A model generated the notes under the pieces. The model was given only the letters and a program-made list of their open reading frames with translations, was not told where the DNA came from and searched no databases. A stretch of DNA of 64,000 nucleotides from Thalassolituus oleivorans MIL-1 (GTDB lineage: Bacteria > Pseudomonadota > Gammaproteobacteria > Pseudomonadales > Oceanobacteraceae): NCBI RefSeq assembly GCF_000355675.1, contig NC_020888.1:2835501-2899500 (forward strand). Reading direction: 5' to 3'. The number at the start of each line of letters is the position of its first letter. Within the stretch, counting starts at the first letter, position 1. This document shows positions 1 to 8,645 of this stretch, one piece after another. The position numbers and the translations under genes are program-made.

Positions 1-1100
1 AACATAAAGGCGGGTTCAATCGGCATAAATAAGAAGACAAAGTCTGGCGAGTTGATACCTTCCAGCTGTTGATAGGCTTTTTCACTCAAACTACGAATAT
101 GGTTGCGAATGGCATCAGTATGACGGCGCGCCGCAAGTGTTCGCGCCTCATCAGTTTCTGCGGCGACATAATCGGTGTAGGCATTCAGCGAGACTTTAGA
201 GTCGATAACGATGTGCTTACCTTCTGGTAAGTTAATAATCACATCCGGGCGAAAGCGTTGGCCTTCATCATTTTGCATACTCTGCTCACGCTGATACTCT
301 TCGCCCGCGCGTAAACCAGAACGCTCTAGTACTCGTTCAAGTACCATCTCCCCCCAATTACCTTGAGTCTTTTTCTCGCCACGTAGAGCCGTCGTCAATG
401 CATGAGCTTCTGTAGTCATCTGCTTATTAAGCTGATGCAGCTCGGTAATTTGTGCTTTTAACGTCGTGCGATCACGTACGTCGTCTATATGTACATCTTC
501 GACTTTCTTTTTTAGCCCTTCGAGCTGCTCTTTAAACGGTGTTAATACCGTATCCAAACCGACGCGATTTTGCTCGGTGAATTGTTTGGTTTTTTGCTCG
601 AAGATTTTTTGGCTAAGCAATTCGAACTCTTTCAACATCTCTTCTTTATTACTTTGCAGCAGGGCTAACTTTTCTTCGGCATGCTGTTGTTGTTGCAGAC
701 GAGTTTCTTGTTCGGTCGCCAATTGCGTTTGGCTTTGCTGCAACTGCTGCTGACTGTCACGCAGAGTGTGCTCTAACTGCTCTAATTTCGCTTGTTGCTG
801 TGCTAATTGCTGCTGCTGGGCTATTACTCGCTCTTGCTGACGCGCTTCTTCCACTTGATAACTTTGCAGTTGCGCCAATTGTTGCTGCGACGCTTGCTGT
901 AATACTTGATATCTTTCTTGTTCTTGTTGATATTCTTGCTGAGTTTGCATTAAAGCTTGCTGCACCCTCTGAAATTCTTCACTCAGGCGCGCAACCTTGC
1001 GACCACGCAGCAGATAACCTAAGCCACCAGCCGCAATAAATCCTAACGCCAGCAAGGCAATAACGATCTGACTTGGGTACTGATTAAACCATTCAGGCAT
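1..1100 (-). CDS. rmuC: RmuC family DNA recombination/nuclease-like protein (C-terminus cut off)
   Basis: Translating the minus strand from the ATG at 1098-1100 gives an open frame to the window edge. It starts [20 protein letters not shown], so there is an N-terminal membrane anchor (about residues 10-30). A very Gln/Glu-rich coiled coil follows to about residue 150. The conserved RmuC domain then appears, with GEKKTQGNWGEMVLERVLE near residue 245 and VIDSKVSLNAY near 298. RmuC limits inversions and rearrangements at inverted repeats and is predicted to be a membrane-tethered nuclease of the PD-(D/E)XK type. The start overlaps the last 8 bases of gph, so it is probably translationally coupled. 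The last 100-150 residues lie outside the window. Confidence 0.93.
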   Translation of the reverse strand, partial: MPEWFNQYPSQIVIALLALGFIAAGGLGYLLRGRKVARLSEEFQRVQQALMQTQQEYQQEQERYQVLQQASQQQLAQLQSYQVEEARQQERVIAQQQQLAQQQAKLEQLEHTLRDSQQQLQQSQTQLATEQETRLQQQQHAEEKLALLQSNKEEMLKEFELLSQKIFEQKTKQFTEQNRVGLDTVLTPFKEQLEGLKKKVEDVHIDDVRDRTTLKAQITELHQLNKQMTTEAHALTTALRGEKKTQGNWGEMVLERVLERSGLRAGEEYQREQSMQNDEGQRFRPDVIINLPEGKHIVIDSKVSLNAYTDYVAAETDEARTLAARRHTDAIRNHIRSLSEKAYQQLEGINSPDFVFLFMPIEPAFM

Positions 1101-1818
1101 TCTTTGGCTCCATTAAATCGAACAGGCTATTCAGTAAATAATCAGGGTGGCTAAGCGCAATATCATCGCCGTGGTTGTAACCATAAGTGACGGCAGCAGA
1201 ACAAATAGCTGCGGCTTTAGCCGCTCCAATATCATGGCGTGAGTCGCCAATCATCAGTGCATTGCTCGGGGTCACATTAGCAAATTCACAGGCTTTGAAT
1301 AGCGGCATTGGTGAAGGTTTTTTTTCGCTGAAGTCATCACCACAAATCAGCCTCAAAAAATGCCCCGTCCAACCCAGTGAATCAATGAGTGGTACGGTAA
1401 ATAAACGCGGTTTATTGGTGATTAAAATCTTCGGCGTCGTAACACGCTCTAACCAGTCCGAGACACCAGGAAAAACACCCGTAGCTTGATGCAGGGTGGA
1501 TAAATAGGCTGTATCAAATAACTGACGTGGGGTCTGTAGTTCACTGGCCGTCAATGCATTAGCGGCATCTTCGTCACCACAACTGAGTGCACGTCGAATC
1601 AGCATATCAGCACCGTTACCAATCCAATGGCTTACTTGTTGTTGACCTGCAGGCTCTCGCCCCAAAGCCGCCAGCATAGTATCCACCGCCGCCGCTAAGT
1701 CAGGCACGCTATCAATTAAGGTGCCATCCAGATCCAGCAGCACTAGTTCAGGGCCAGTATCGCCAAAGCGCTGACGAACAGCGCTATTCCATTGGACGGA
1801 AAAATCGCGATCAGGCAT
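1093..1818 (-). CDS. gph: Phosphoglycolate phosphatase, HAD family
   Basis: This HAD-superfamily phosphatase hydrolyses 2-phosphoglycolate, a product of DNA 3'-end repair, to glycolate. Motif I is DLDGTLIDS (nucleophile Asp29, acid/base Asp31), motif II is ITNK, a KKPSP lysine stands for motif III, and [13 protein letters not shown] near residue 191 is motif IV. A start at 1818 ([10 protein letters not shown]) gives 241 residues. The frame stays open upstream to 1851, but that would run far into rpe, whereas the 1818 ATG overlaps the rpe stop by 8 bases in the same GTTAATGCCTGA arrangement seen at the gph/rmuC junction. The genes rpe, gph and rmuC form one minus-strand operon. The HAD motifs make the family certain; the exact substrate rests on the neighbour rpe. 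Confidence 0.92.
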   Translation of the reverse strand: MPDRDFSVQWNSAVRQRFGDTGPELVLLDLDGTLIDSVPDLAAAVDTMLAALGREPAGQQQVSHWIGNGADMLIRRALSCGDEDAANALTASELQTPRQLFDTAYLSTLHQATGVFPGVSDWLERVTTPKILITNKPRLFTVPLIDSLGWTGHFLRLICGDDFSEKKPSPMPLFKACEFANVTPSNALMIGDSRHDIGAAKAAAICSAAVTYGYNHGDDIALSHPDYLLNSLFDLMEPKNA

Positions 1819-2485
1819 TAACGCTGGCGATCTCGGAGCGCATTTTATCAATCACGGTTTTATAATCCGGCGCATTAAAAATCGCAGAACCGGCAACAAA
1901 CATATCGGCACCGGCCGCATAAATTTCGGCGATATTATCTACCTTAACACCACCATCAATTTCTAAACGAATATCGAAACCCGACGCATCAATTTTCGCA
2001 CGCGCTTCACGTAATTTATCTAACGTATTAGGGATAAATGACTGACCACCAAAGCCCGGGTTAACCGACATCAGCAGCACCACATCGAGCTTATCCATGA
2101 CGTAGTCCATATAATGCAGCGGCGTTGCTGGATTAAATACTAAGCCCGCCTTACAACCCGCCGCTTTAATCAACTGCAAGCTACGATCAATATGCTCTGA
2201 GGCTTCAGGGTGGAAAGTAATATAGGTCGCGCCGGCTTCGGCAAAATCGCCAATCATCTGATCGACTGGCTTGACCATCAAATGCACATCAATCGGTGCG
2301 GTAATACCATGATTCCGCAACGCCTTACAGACCATAGGTCCGATGGTAAGGTTAGGGACATAATGGTTATCCATAACGTCGAAATGAACCACATCCGCAC
2401 CCGCGGCTAATACGTTTTCTACTTCTTCGCCTAAGCGCGCAAAATCCGCAGATAAAATAGACGGAGCAATCAAGCATTCCTTCAT
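1811..2485 (-). CDS. rpe: Ribulose-phosphate 3-epimerase
   Basis: Interconverts D-ribulose 5-phosphate and D-xylulose 5-phosphate in the pentose phosphate pathway (cytosolic TIM barrel). Visible family motifs are APSILSADF at the N-terminus, [14 protein letters not shown] (metal-binding His34 and Asp36), [16 protein letters not shown] and the second active-site aspartate in EIDGGV. The start at 2485 ([12 protein letters not shown]) gives 224 residues, the normal family size; an in-frame extension to 2587 has no homologous character. First gene of the rpe-gph-rmuC operon and divergent from the DUF3530 gene, with about 130 bp of shared upstream region. Xylulose 5-phosphate is also the usual substrate of the phosphoketolase-family enzyme encoded at 5.3-7.8 kb. 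Confidence 0.96.
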   Translation of the reverse strand: MKECLIAPSILSADFARLGEEVENVLAAGADVVHFDVMDNHYVPNLTIGPMVCKALRNHGITAPIDVHLMVKPVDQMIGDFAEAGATYITFHPEASEHIDRSLQLIKAAGCKAGLVFNPATPLHYMDYVMDKLDVVLLMSVNPGFGGQSFIPNTLDKLREARAKIDASGFDIRLEIDGGVKVDNIAEIYAAGADMFVAGSAIFNAPDYKTVIDKMRSEIASVNA

Positions 2486-2617
2486 GAGGGCAAACCTTTC
2501 GATAACTGAGCGTTGGGGGCATTGTAATGCCTTGACGTCAGACACACTACCGCCGTCGTAGGAACACTTCTTGCTGAGTACAAACATCTAGCTCAGTTTT
2601 AAGTGGAATATCGCCCT

Positions 2618-3871
2618 ATGTCTGCGATGAATAATGTCAACCGAAAGCCTACTTGTTTGGTGTTAGCAGCCCTATTCGCCCTGCTAATAGCGGGAGCCTG
2701 CGTGTCTCAACAAAGTTACGCGGCGGAAGCCGCTGCGAGCGATACCACAACAGACGCAACCAATAATGACTCGACTAGCGACGGTGAAACATTGCCGAAA
2801 GAAGACGAAACAGCGGCAACACCTGCCAGCATGCGCGTCATTCCCTATCCCGATGCCAACCGGCATCGCAGTGTTCTTTCATACTTATCCTTATACCAAC
2901 GAGATAACGAAGCCGTCATGCTAGTAGCTGGCGAGCGATCCTTTTATGGACTCTATTTACCCGAACGCAACGGCAAAGCTCAGGGTGGCATACTGATACT
3001 TCACGATATCGATCAGCACGGCCAATGGCCCACCCTAATTACACCCTTGCGAGAGCAGTTACCTGACTACGGCTGGAATACCTTAGCCATTGAAATGCCG
3101 ATGACACCCAACCCCGCCATACCGTCCCGTAGTGAGTACTCTGCAACTAGTAGCGAAACGACTGCTGTTGTAGAGGATGAGAATAGCGACGCTGGAGCCA
3201 GCGAATCCCCAGCCACCAGCGCAACTGACACAACGGCAAATCCACAAATAAAACCCGATCCCATAGATTCAGCAGGGATCAGTAAAAGCGATGAACTGGA
3301 TACCACACCGCAAGACTTAGCGGCTGAGAACAATGCGCCACTGCCCCGGCTAGAACGTCTGCCGGCCTTACCACAGTCGGCAACGCCAGTTGAAGATGAT
3401 GTGACAACAGAACCCAGCGCCGATGACCGCTATCGACAGCAAGTGCGCGAACAAATCCAAGCCGGAATTAATTTTTTAAATCAACGCGGTCAACTGAATA
3501 TTGTCGTTATTGCTTCGGGTGAAAGCGCACCTTGGGCGGCTGATTATGTGCAGCAACAGCAACGTGATTCGAACAATGCCAAAGGCATCACCCTCATTAT
3601 GGTGGATGCGCGCGAGCATCGTTTAAGCCGTATCCAGCTAAACCAGCGTCTCGAAGGCTTAGACATTCCTATGCTTGACCTAGTAACTGCCGACAATCGC
3701 GAAACGCCATTTCAGTTACAACAACGCGCCGGCGCTATGGCCCATAAACACATGCGCAAGTATCAACAGATCATCTTGCCGACATCGGCCAACAATAGTG
3801 ATCTTGCGACACGTCGCATTCGTGGTTGGCTAAAAACCCATGCTGCGGGTACAGAAATTTCGTCACGCTAA
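2618..3871 (+). CDS. DUF3530 family protein, exported, alpha/beta-hydrolase-like
   Basis: About 417 residues from the ATG at 2618 (an in-frame GTG at 2603 and another ATG at 2627 are alternatives). A hydrophobic stretch LAALFALLIAGACV followed by an Ala-rich junction looks like a signal peptide; the Cys might even allow lipidation. After an acidic low-complexity spacer the DUF3530 pattern begins: ERSFYGLYLPERNGKAQGG, ILILHDIDQHGQWP and a W-N-T-L-A-I-EMP strand. Between about residues 185 and 275 there is a long disordered insertion rich in Ser, Thr, Asp and Pro, and the C-terminal half resumes with IVVIASGESAPWAADYVQ. The family is common in marine gammaproteobacteria and has no established function; the fold is predicted to be alpha/beta-hydrolase with the nucleophile region GESAPW. 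No operon partner is obvious. Confidence 0.8.
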   Translation: MSAMNNVNRKPTCLVLAALFALLIAGACVSQQSYAAEAAASDTTTDATNNDSTSDGETLPKEDETAATPASMRVIPYPDANRHRSVLSYLSLYQRDNEAVMLVAGERSFYGLYLPERNGKAQGGILILHDIDQHGQWPTLITPLREQLPDYGWNTLAIEMPMTPNPAIPSRSEYSATSSETTAVVEDENSDAGASESPATSATDTTANPQIKPDPIDSAGISKSDELDTTPQDLAAENNAPLPRLERLPALPQSATPVEDDVTTEPSADDRYRQQVREQIQAGINFLNQRGQLNIVVIASGESAPWAADYVQQQQRDSNNAKGITLIMVDAREHRLSRIQLNQRLEGLDIPMLDLVTADNRETPFQLQQRAGAMAHKHMRKYQQIILPTSANNSDLATRRIRGWLKTHAAGTEISSR

Positions 3872-3937
3872 GCGCAACCTTGAAATGACTCCTATACTGC
3901 TACCACCGACAGCAAGACGCTTGTCAAAGGAGGGACT

Positions 3938-4540
3938 GTGTCCGCACCTGTTTTTATTACTGCCGCAGCAATTTCAGCAGAATTGCATCAGGCCATGCTG
4001 GAAGCGCGAGGATTGGCGCTAACCGCCAAAAATGCCCGTGCACTTGCCGTACGAGCGGGTTCTCGTACGGTCGGATTCCGTGCAATCACAGATTTTATTG
4101 AAGAATTGGCCAGCACTATTATTCGCCAATCGCAAAATATTAATGTACTGGCCGAACACTTGTCGCAGCAAGCCGTCAACGCTTGGCGCGCCGATATGGC
4201 TAGCAAGCATTTCGATTGGGTATGTACCCAAAACAGCCGTTATCAAAACTCACTGACCGTCAGTATTAATGAATGCAAAGCGAAGCAGCTTGCGCTTTCA
4301 ATTGAGCTACAAAAAGGCATTAGCTTACTAACGGATCAACTGGAAGAAAGCCGTAAACAAATTCGCACGGCCAACCTCATCGCGACGTCTAGTCACGTTG
4401 AGGCATCTTCAGCGGGCGAATTTCGCCGTCAACTGGAGGTGATAGCCGATACTATTCGCGCAACTGCCGGACAAATTGGCGCTCACTTAACCAAGGCAAA
4501 TGCACTACTCAGCCAAAGCAACAAAGGAAGGAGAGCCTAA
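3938..4540 (+). CDS. Helical chemoreceptor-like protein, partner of the ODP-type di-iron protein
   Basis: A 200-residue, almost wholly helical protein starting at GTG 3938, with a strong AGGAGG ribosome site 5 bases upstream. The N-terminal half (TAKNARALAVRAGSRTVGFR, then ITDFIEELASTIIRQSQNIN) resembles methyl-accepting chemotaxis signalling helices, but the conserved hairpin tip of chemoreceptors is not obvious and there is no membrane segment. Its stop codon overlaps the start of the next gene (TAATG at 4538-4542), so the two are co-translated. The next gene encodes an ODP-type oxygen-binding di-iron protein; in some bacteria that domain acts as the sensory part of chemoreceptor-like systems. 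I infer that this protein is a soluble signalling or scaffold partner. Family-level recognition is weak. Confidence 0.7.
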   Translation: MSAPVFITAAAISAELHQAMLEARGLALTAKNARALAVRAGSRTVGFRAITDFIEELASTIIRQSQNINVLAEHLSQQAVNAWRADMASKHFDWVCTQNSRYQNSLTVSINECKAKQLALSIELQKGISLLTDQLEESRKQIRTANLIATSSHVEASSAGEFRRQLEVIADTIRATAGQIGAHLTKANALLSQSNKGRRA

Positions 4541-5277
4541 TGCTTGCAACCACACTATATGAAGATGGCGACCACCGCTGGATCATGTTTGGCCGAGATC
4601 CCAAAAAGCCCCAAGGGATTATTGATACCAACCAATATTTAATTCAAAGCGGCAAACACACTATGCTGCTTGATCCCGGCGGTATTGAGTTATTCGCGCC
4701 TATGCTGTCGTCGGTATTGAAGTTCGCTCCTGCCGATCAAATAACGCATTTATTCGCCTCGCACCAAGACCCCGATATTATTTCGTCGCTGGGTTTATGG
4801 GATCAAGCTCTGCCGGATGCAAAACTATATTCGCCGTGGTTATGGGAAGGATTTATTCGTCATTTTGGCATGGAGCGCATTGAATATTGCGGTATTCCTG
4901 ATGAGGGAATGACGATCACCTTGGGCAATATTCAACTACAATTTATACCTGCTCATTATTTACATTCATCGGGAAACTTCCATGTATGGGATCCGAAAGC
5001 GCAAATTTTAATGAGTGGCGATGTCGGCGCAGCACTCGAAGAAAATGATGCGCCTTTATGGGTAGATTCAATGGAGCGTCACGCACCGAAAATGCGTAAA
5101 TTTCACCAACGCTGGATGCCCTCTAACGAAGCTAAGTTAGATTGGATTCGTCGGGTGCGCGGTCTTGATATTAATATTATGGCACCACAGCATGGGCGCT
5201 TATTTAAGCCGCCTTTTGTCCATGAATTTTTGGACTGGTTTGAAGCGTTGCCCGTTGGCACAGCCATTCGGGGGTAA
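4540..5277 (+). CDS. Oxygen-binding di-iron (ODP-type) metallo-beta-lactamase fold protein
   Basis: 245 residues with a metallo-beta-lactamase fold of the flavodiiron/ODP type but no flavodoxin domain. Candidate metal ligands in order are ASHQDPDI (about residues 83-91, replacing the usual HxHxDH), HYLHSSGNFHVW (about 142-153), MSGDVGAAL and APQHGRLF (about 213-220). The first motif, H-x-D-x-D, is typical of proteins that bind dioxygen at a di-iron centre rather than of hydrolytic lactamases. It follows the helical protein with a one-base stop/start overlap (TAATG). The likely role is oxygen or redox sensing in the cytoplasm, with its output passed to the coiled-coil partner; this is inference. 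A hydrolase function cannot be excluded. Confidence 0.8.
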   Translation: MLATTLYEDGDHRWIMFGRDPKKPQGIIDTNQYLIQSGKHTMLLDPGGIELFAPMLSSVLKFAPADQITHLFASHQDPDIISSLGLWDQALPDAKLYSPWLWEGFIRHFGMERIEYCGIPDEGMTITLGNIQLQFIPAHYLHSSGNFHVWDPKAQILMSGDVGAALEENDAPLWVDSMERHAPKMRKFHQRWMPSNEAKLDWIRRVRGLDINIMAPQHGRLFKPPFVHEFLDWFEALPVGTAIRG

Positions 5278-5310
5278 AGCGTTAGCCTCCTCGTTATTCA
5301 TATCCAGCCA

Positions 5311-7755
5311 TTACTGAGCTGGATACGGATCACGAATAACGGCATATGGATCACCTTCACCTCGTATAGCTGCTTGCTCTTCATGGCTTAACCAATCATC
5401 TGCCTTATGATTAGAAATTCTCGCCAACGTCATTAATGCATCAGCCCAAGTGCAACGATTAGCAAATAATAATCCGTCGGAATCTAAAGTTCCGCCTTGA
5501 TTAACATAACCTAATGCAACACAACGACGTGGCCCTAAATCTAAAGAGCGCGCATGCCCCAAAAATACTTCTGGGCGAATATGCGACAAAATAATCCGTG
5601 CCTGAACCGTGTGAGGGAAAAGAGATGTGGTGACTTCCTCGTCGGCCATAACCTCGGCTTCATAACCATCACGCGGTAAACGAAAACGTCCTGGTTCTAA
5701 TACATACACCAGTGAATGAGAGACTCCGCGCTCTTGTAAGCGCTCACTCGCACGCAAGGCCTGTTGCAATTGAAAAGCACCACAAGCGACTAACTGCAAG
5801 GGAGCACCACAATGACCAACAACACATAAAGCGCCGTCTCTGACCAGTTGCGCTGATTGCTGCGCACTGAATACCGCCGGCATAACGGACTTAGGCACAA
5901 CCAAATTCCAAACACTACCAAGATCGCCATAACACGCTTTTAAACAGGTCATGGCACTATTCGCATCCGCGGGAAATACCACGCGGGCCATGTCCGTCAT
6001 TTCTCCCAGCAAAGCCTCAGCCAATACCGGATCTTGATGCGACTGTTCATTTTTACCATTTTCCCAAACATGGGACGTGCTGATTACCGGCAGTCCTAGC
6101 CAACCCGCAGGATCGCCCTGTTCTTTTTGATGTCGGGAAAAAATTAATGCTTGGCGCAATGCTCCTAGCATTTTTGCCGCAAACGCTTCGTACGACACCA
6201 CTAAATTTAAGCCGCCTTGGTTCGCTAAACAGGCGCTGACAACAGCTTCTTCGTTGAGTGCGGTAATAACACAACCGTCGATTGCTTCTGGATTGCCAAC
6301 CTCGGGGGTAGTCACGCGATGCTTTAATAAATCGAGCGTTTGGTTCATGCGATTCGATGATAATTCATCCGGATTACCAACGCGCACACGCAATTGCGGA
6401 TTCACTTCCACCAAGTCAACAAAATAGCTGTCTAACGCCGCCATGGGCGAAATAGCGTCGTGATGCCAGTGCGGGTCGTTGCGATTAACCGTAACCGCTA
6501 CAGGACGTATTGGTCGCCGAGGCTGGGCCAAACGTGCGGCTGCTAGTTCCCACGTCTCTCTTGGTTGAAATAATGCGCGCGCACCTTGCTGAAAAAAACG
6601 TAATGCATCGCGGTCACGGCGTGGATTACTACCCAACGGCAGACCATGAGCAGCATTGGTTCCCGCTCCCGGAAAGCCAAATCCTTTGATGGTTTCAGCA
6701 ATGCAATACGGCAGTGGCACGGGATAAACAGCATCGCCCGCCTTTACTGCATCTCCCGCCTGTTCTAACGCCTGCTCCATATTATAAATAGCGCAAACAA
6801 ACGCGGCAGGATCGCGACCATCAATAACAAAAGGCGCAAATCCTTGGTGACGTAAATGTTCGCATAGCCAATCACTTCCGCCTTGTTGATCAACCGTCGT
6901 ACGTTGATCAATACGACGTCCATTAGCAATCATTATGGGCGACACTAAGCCACTATCTTCAGCGCGCCACCAACGAGCAGCCCAATCACTACCGCGCTGC
7001 TCCTCAAACGCACCATCACTTAAAAACGCAACTAAACGTTCACCCGGTAATGGCTGATGCACATATTGCAAACCGGCAAAGCCTAAATATCCACCTTCCA
7101 TGCGTGCACCAGCGGTATTCACATTGACATGACTTCCCAAAGGCGACGCAGGCTTACCGTCTGGCGCTACGCGATAATTATAAAAATCCTGCACAAATGC
7201 CGACAAACCATCATCCGTTAATGGATAACGACGACGGCGTTCGGGTAATGCGGTTGCTGTTAATAGCTGCAAGGCGTCTACTGCAGCAATACAGTGACCT
7301 TGCCCCATTAACCAATCTCGATGTTGGCCAGTTAAGCTATTTAAGGCCATCATTGCAGCATAAGCGGGCACCATATTTAGTGATCCGCCGGTATGTCCTT
7401 GTGGGTCGCGTTTAAAATCATCGGCTTGCAAATCACGACCATCTAAATAAATATTTTTTGCATAGGTCATGTGCACCACTAACCACAAGCCTTGATTTAC
7501 AATTTCATCGAGGGCAATTAAGGTTTCGTAGCATTCTTGTCTATTATTTATCTTTCCTGTTTCTTCTAAATTAGCGGCCAATTCGAAAACGGCTAATTGC
7601 GTCGCCGCGGTATGCTCGATAACACCACAACCTTGAGCCCATTGATCGAACACGGCATCATGGCGGCGATGCTGCTGTACTCGCATCATATCCGCATGGT
7701 GTTGATAGCCGTCGGCACTTTGTTGCAGAGACCCTGAATTAGAAATATGCATCAT
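5311..7755 (-). CDS. Phosphoketolase-family thiamine diphosphate enzyme (XFP-like, divergent)
   Basis: 814 residues, matching the size and order of xylulose 5-phosphate/fructose 6-phosphate phosphoketolases. The thiamine diphosphate region reads LSDGAFEEQRGSDWAAR followed by IMIANGRRIDQRT, in place of the canonical GDGEAETG...LNG pattern. The active-site block STSHVWENGKNEQSHQDP corresponds to the phosphoketolase segment with the conserved HQDP. However, the N-terminal GHTGGSLN replaces the canonical GHWGT-type motif, so the member is divergent and the substrate may differ. Phosphoketolases cleave ketose phosphates with phosphate to acetyl-phosphate and an aldose phosphate. Last gene of a three-gene operon: its ATG overlaps the end of the PRPP synthetase-like gene by 4 bases (ATGA). 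I am sure of the superfamily, not of the reaction. Confidence 0.82.
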   Translation of the reverse strand: MMHISNSGSLQQSADGYQHHADMMRVQQHRRHDAVFDQWAQGCGVIEHTAATQLAVFELAANLEETGKINNRQECYETLIALDEIVNQGLWLVVHMTYAKNIYLDGRDLQADDFKRDPQGHTGGSLNMVPAYAAMMALNSLTGQHRDWLMGQGHCIAAVDALQLLTATALPERRRRYPLTDDGLSAFVQDFYNYRVAPDGKPASPLGSHVNVNTAGARMEGGYLGFAGLQYVHQPLPGERLVAFLSDGAFEEQRGSDWAARWWRAEDSGLVSPIMIANGRRIDQRTTVDQQGGSDWLCEHLRHQGFAPFVIDGRDPAAFVCAIYNMEQALEQAGDAVKAGDAVYPVPLPYCIAETIKGFGFPGAGTNAAHGLPLGSNPRRDRDALRFFQQGARALFQPRETWELAAARLAQPRRPIRPVAVTVNRNDPHWHHDAISPMAALDSYFVDLVEVNPQLRVRVGNPDELSSNRMNQTLDLLKHRVTTPEVGNPEAIDGCVITALNEEAVVSACLANQGGLNLVVSYEAFAAKMLGALRQALIFSRHQKEQGDPAGWLGLPVISTSHVWENGKNEQSHQDPVLAEALLGEMTDMARVVFPADANSAMTCLKACYGDLGSVWNLVVPKSVMPAVFSAQQSAQLVRDGALCVVGHCGAPLQLVACGAFQLQQALRASERLQERGVSHSLVYVLEPGRFRLPRDGYEAEVMADEEVTTSLFPHTVQARIILSHIRPEVFLGHARSLDLGPRRCVALGYVNQGGTLDSDGLLFANRCTWADALMTLARISNHKADDWLSHEEQAAIRGEGDPYAVIRDPYPAQ

Positions 7756-8645
7756 AGAATTATCTCCGCCATCATGGCTGCTATTGCGGGCGCTAGTAAG
7801 TACGAAACATCAATAGCATTACTTGCATGTGGAATAGTATTGCAACTTAACCAATTAGCGATGGCGGGATTATTTAATGTTATTTCTGCACCTTCGGCTA
7901 ATACCGGATGAACGCCAATACAAATCGCAGGGCGTAAACCGGCCTCGACTAAACCTTCAGCGGTTTCAACTAAGGTTCTTCCGGTTGAAATAATATCATC
8001 CACCAGTACTGGCTGCGCATCGGCGTAGCAGCTAAGATCGGGCATAGCGACACTGACATCGCGATCACCTTTACGCGTTTTTTCAAACACTAAAAACTCA
8101 CACTGAGCTGCTTCCGCAACGCCTTCTGCCCATTGTGCACTTTCAGCATCAGGACCAATAATTAAAGCGTTAGGAATCATTCTTTTAATGTACTCGCCGA
8201 TAAGATTCGTCGCGTGTAATGCACGATTCGGAATACGATAAATTTCATTTAGGCTATGATAACGATGCAAATGTGGATCAATCGTTACTAGATAATTAAA
8301 TGCATTGCTTATCAAGCCAGCAAAATAACGCGAGGTAATACACTCTCCTTCTTTAAAGCGAATATCCTGTCGCATGTAAGCTAAATAAGGAGCGACTAAA
8401 CCTACACTCCTCGCGCCGACATCACGCAAATGCCCCGCTAAAAACAATAGGCCTATCGCTTTTTCATTTGGTTGATGTAAGTGTGAAAGCAACACCACAT
8501 CTTCATTAAAAAAATCGCCATCTAATCGGTAATAATGTTCACCATCAGGGAATAAACGATGCTCTGGAGTAATCACTTCCGCGTTCAATAATTTGCCTAA
8601 CGAATTAGCTAACTCTAAATGGCCATCAGCGCATATAAGCTTCAT
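7752..8645 (-). CDS. Ribose-phosphate pyrophosphokinase family protein
   Basis: 297 residues with the two tandem phosphoribosyltransferase domains of PRPP synthetases. Visible motifs are FPDGEHYYRL, YLAYMRQD (ATP/flexible region), TIDPHLHR (metal and ATP site) and the PRPP-binding loop VLVDDIISTGRT at about residues 214-225. It is shorter than the housekeeping Prs (about 315 residues), and its position in a catabolic-looking operon suggests a specialised paralogue; the essential prs gene would lie elsewhere. Its start overlaps the phosphorylase stop by one base (TAATG), and its stop overlaps the phosphoketolase-like start by four. Likely reaction: transfer of pyrophosphate from ATP to ribose 5-phosphate, or the reverse direction, linking nucleotide ribose to the pentose phosphate pool. 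Confidence 0.86.
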   Translation of the reverse strand: MKLICADGHLELANSLGKLLNAEVITPEHRLFPDGEHYYRLDGDFFNEDVVLLSHLHQPNEKAIGLLFLAGHLRDVGARSVGLVAPYLAYMRQDIRFKEGECITSRYFAGLISNAFNYLVTIDPHLHRYHSLNEIYRIPNRALHATNLIGEYIKRMIPNALIIGPDAESAQWAEGVAEAAQCEFLVFEKTRKGDRDVSVAMPDLSCYADAQPVLVDDIISTGRTLVETAEGLVEAGLRPAICIGVHPVLAEGAEITLNNPAIANWLSCNTIPHASNAIDVSYLLAPAIAAMMAEIIL

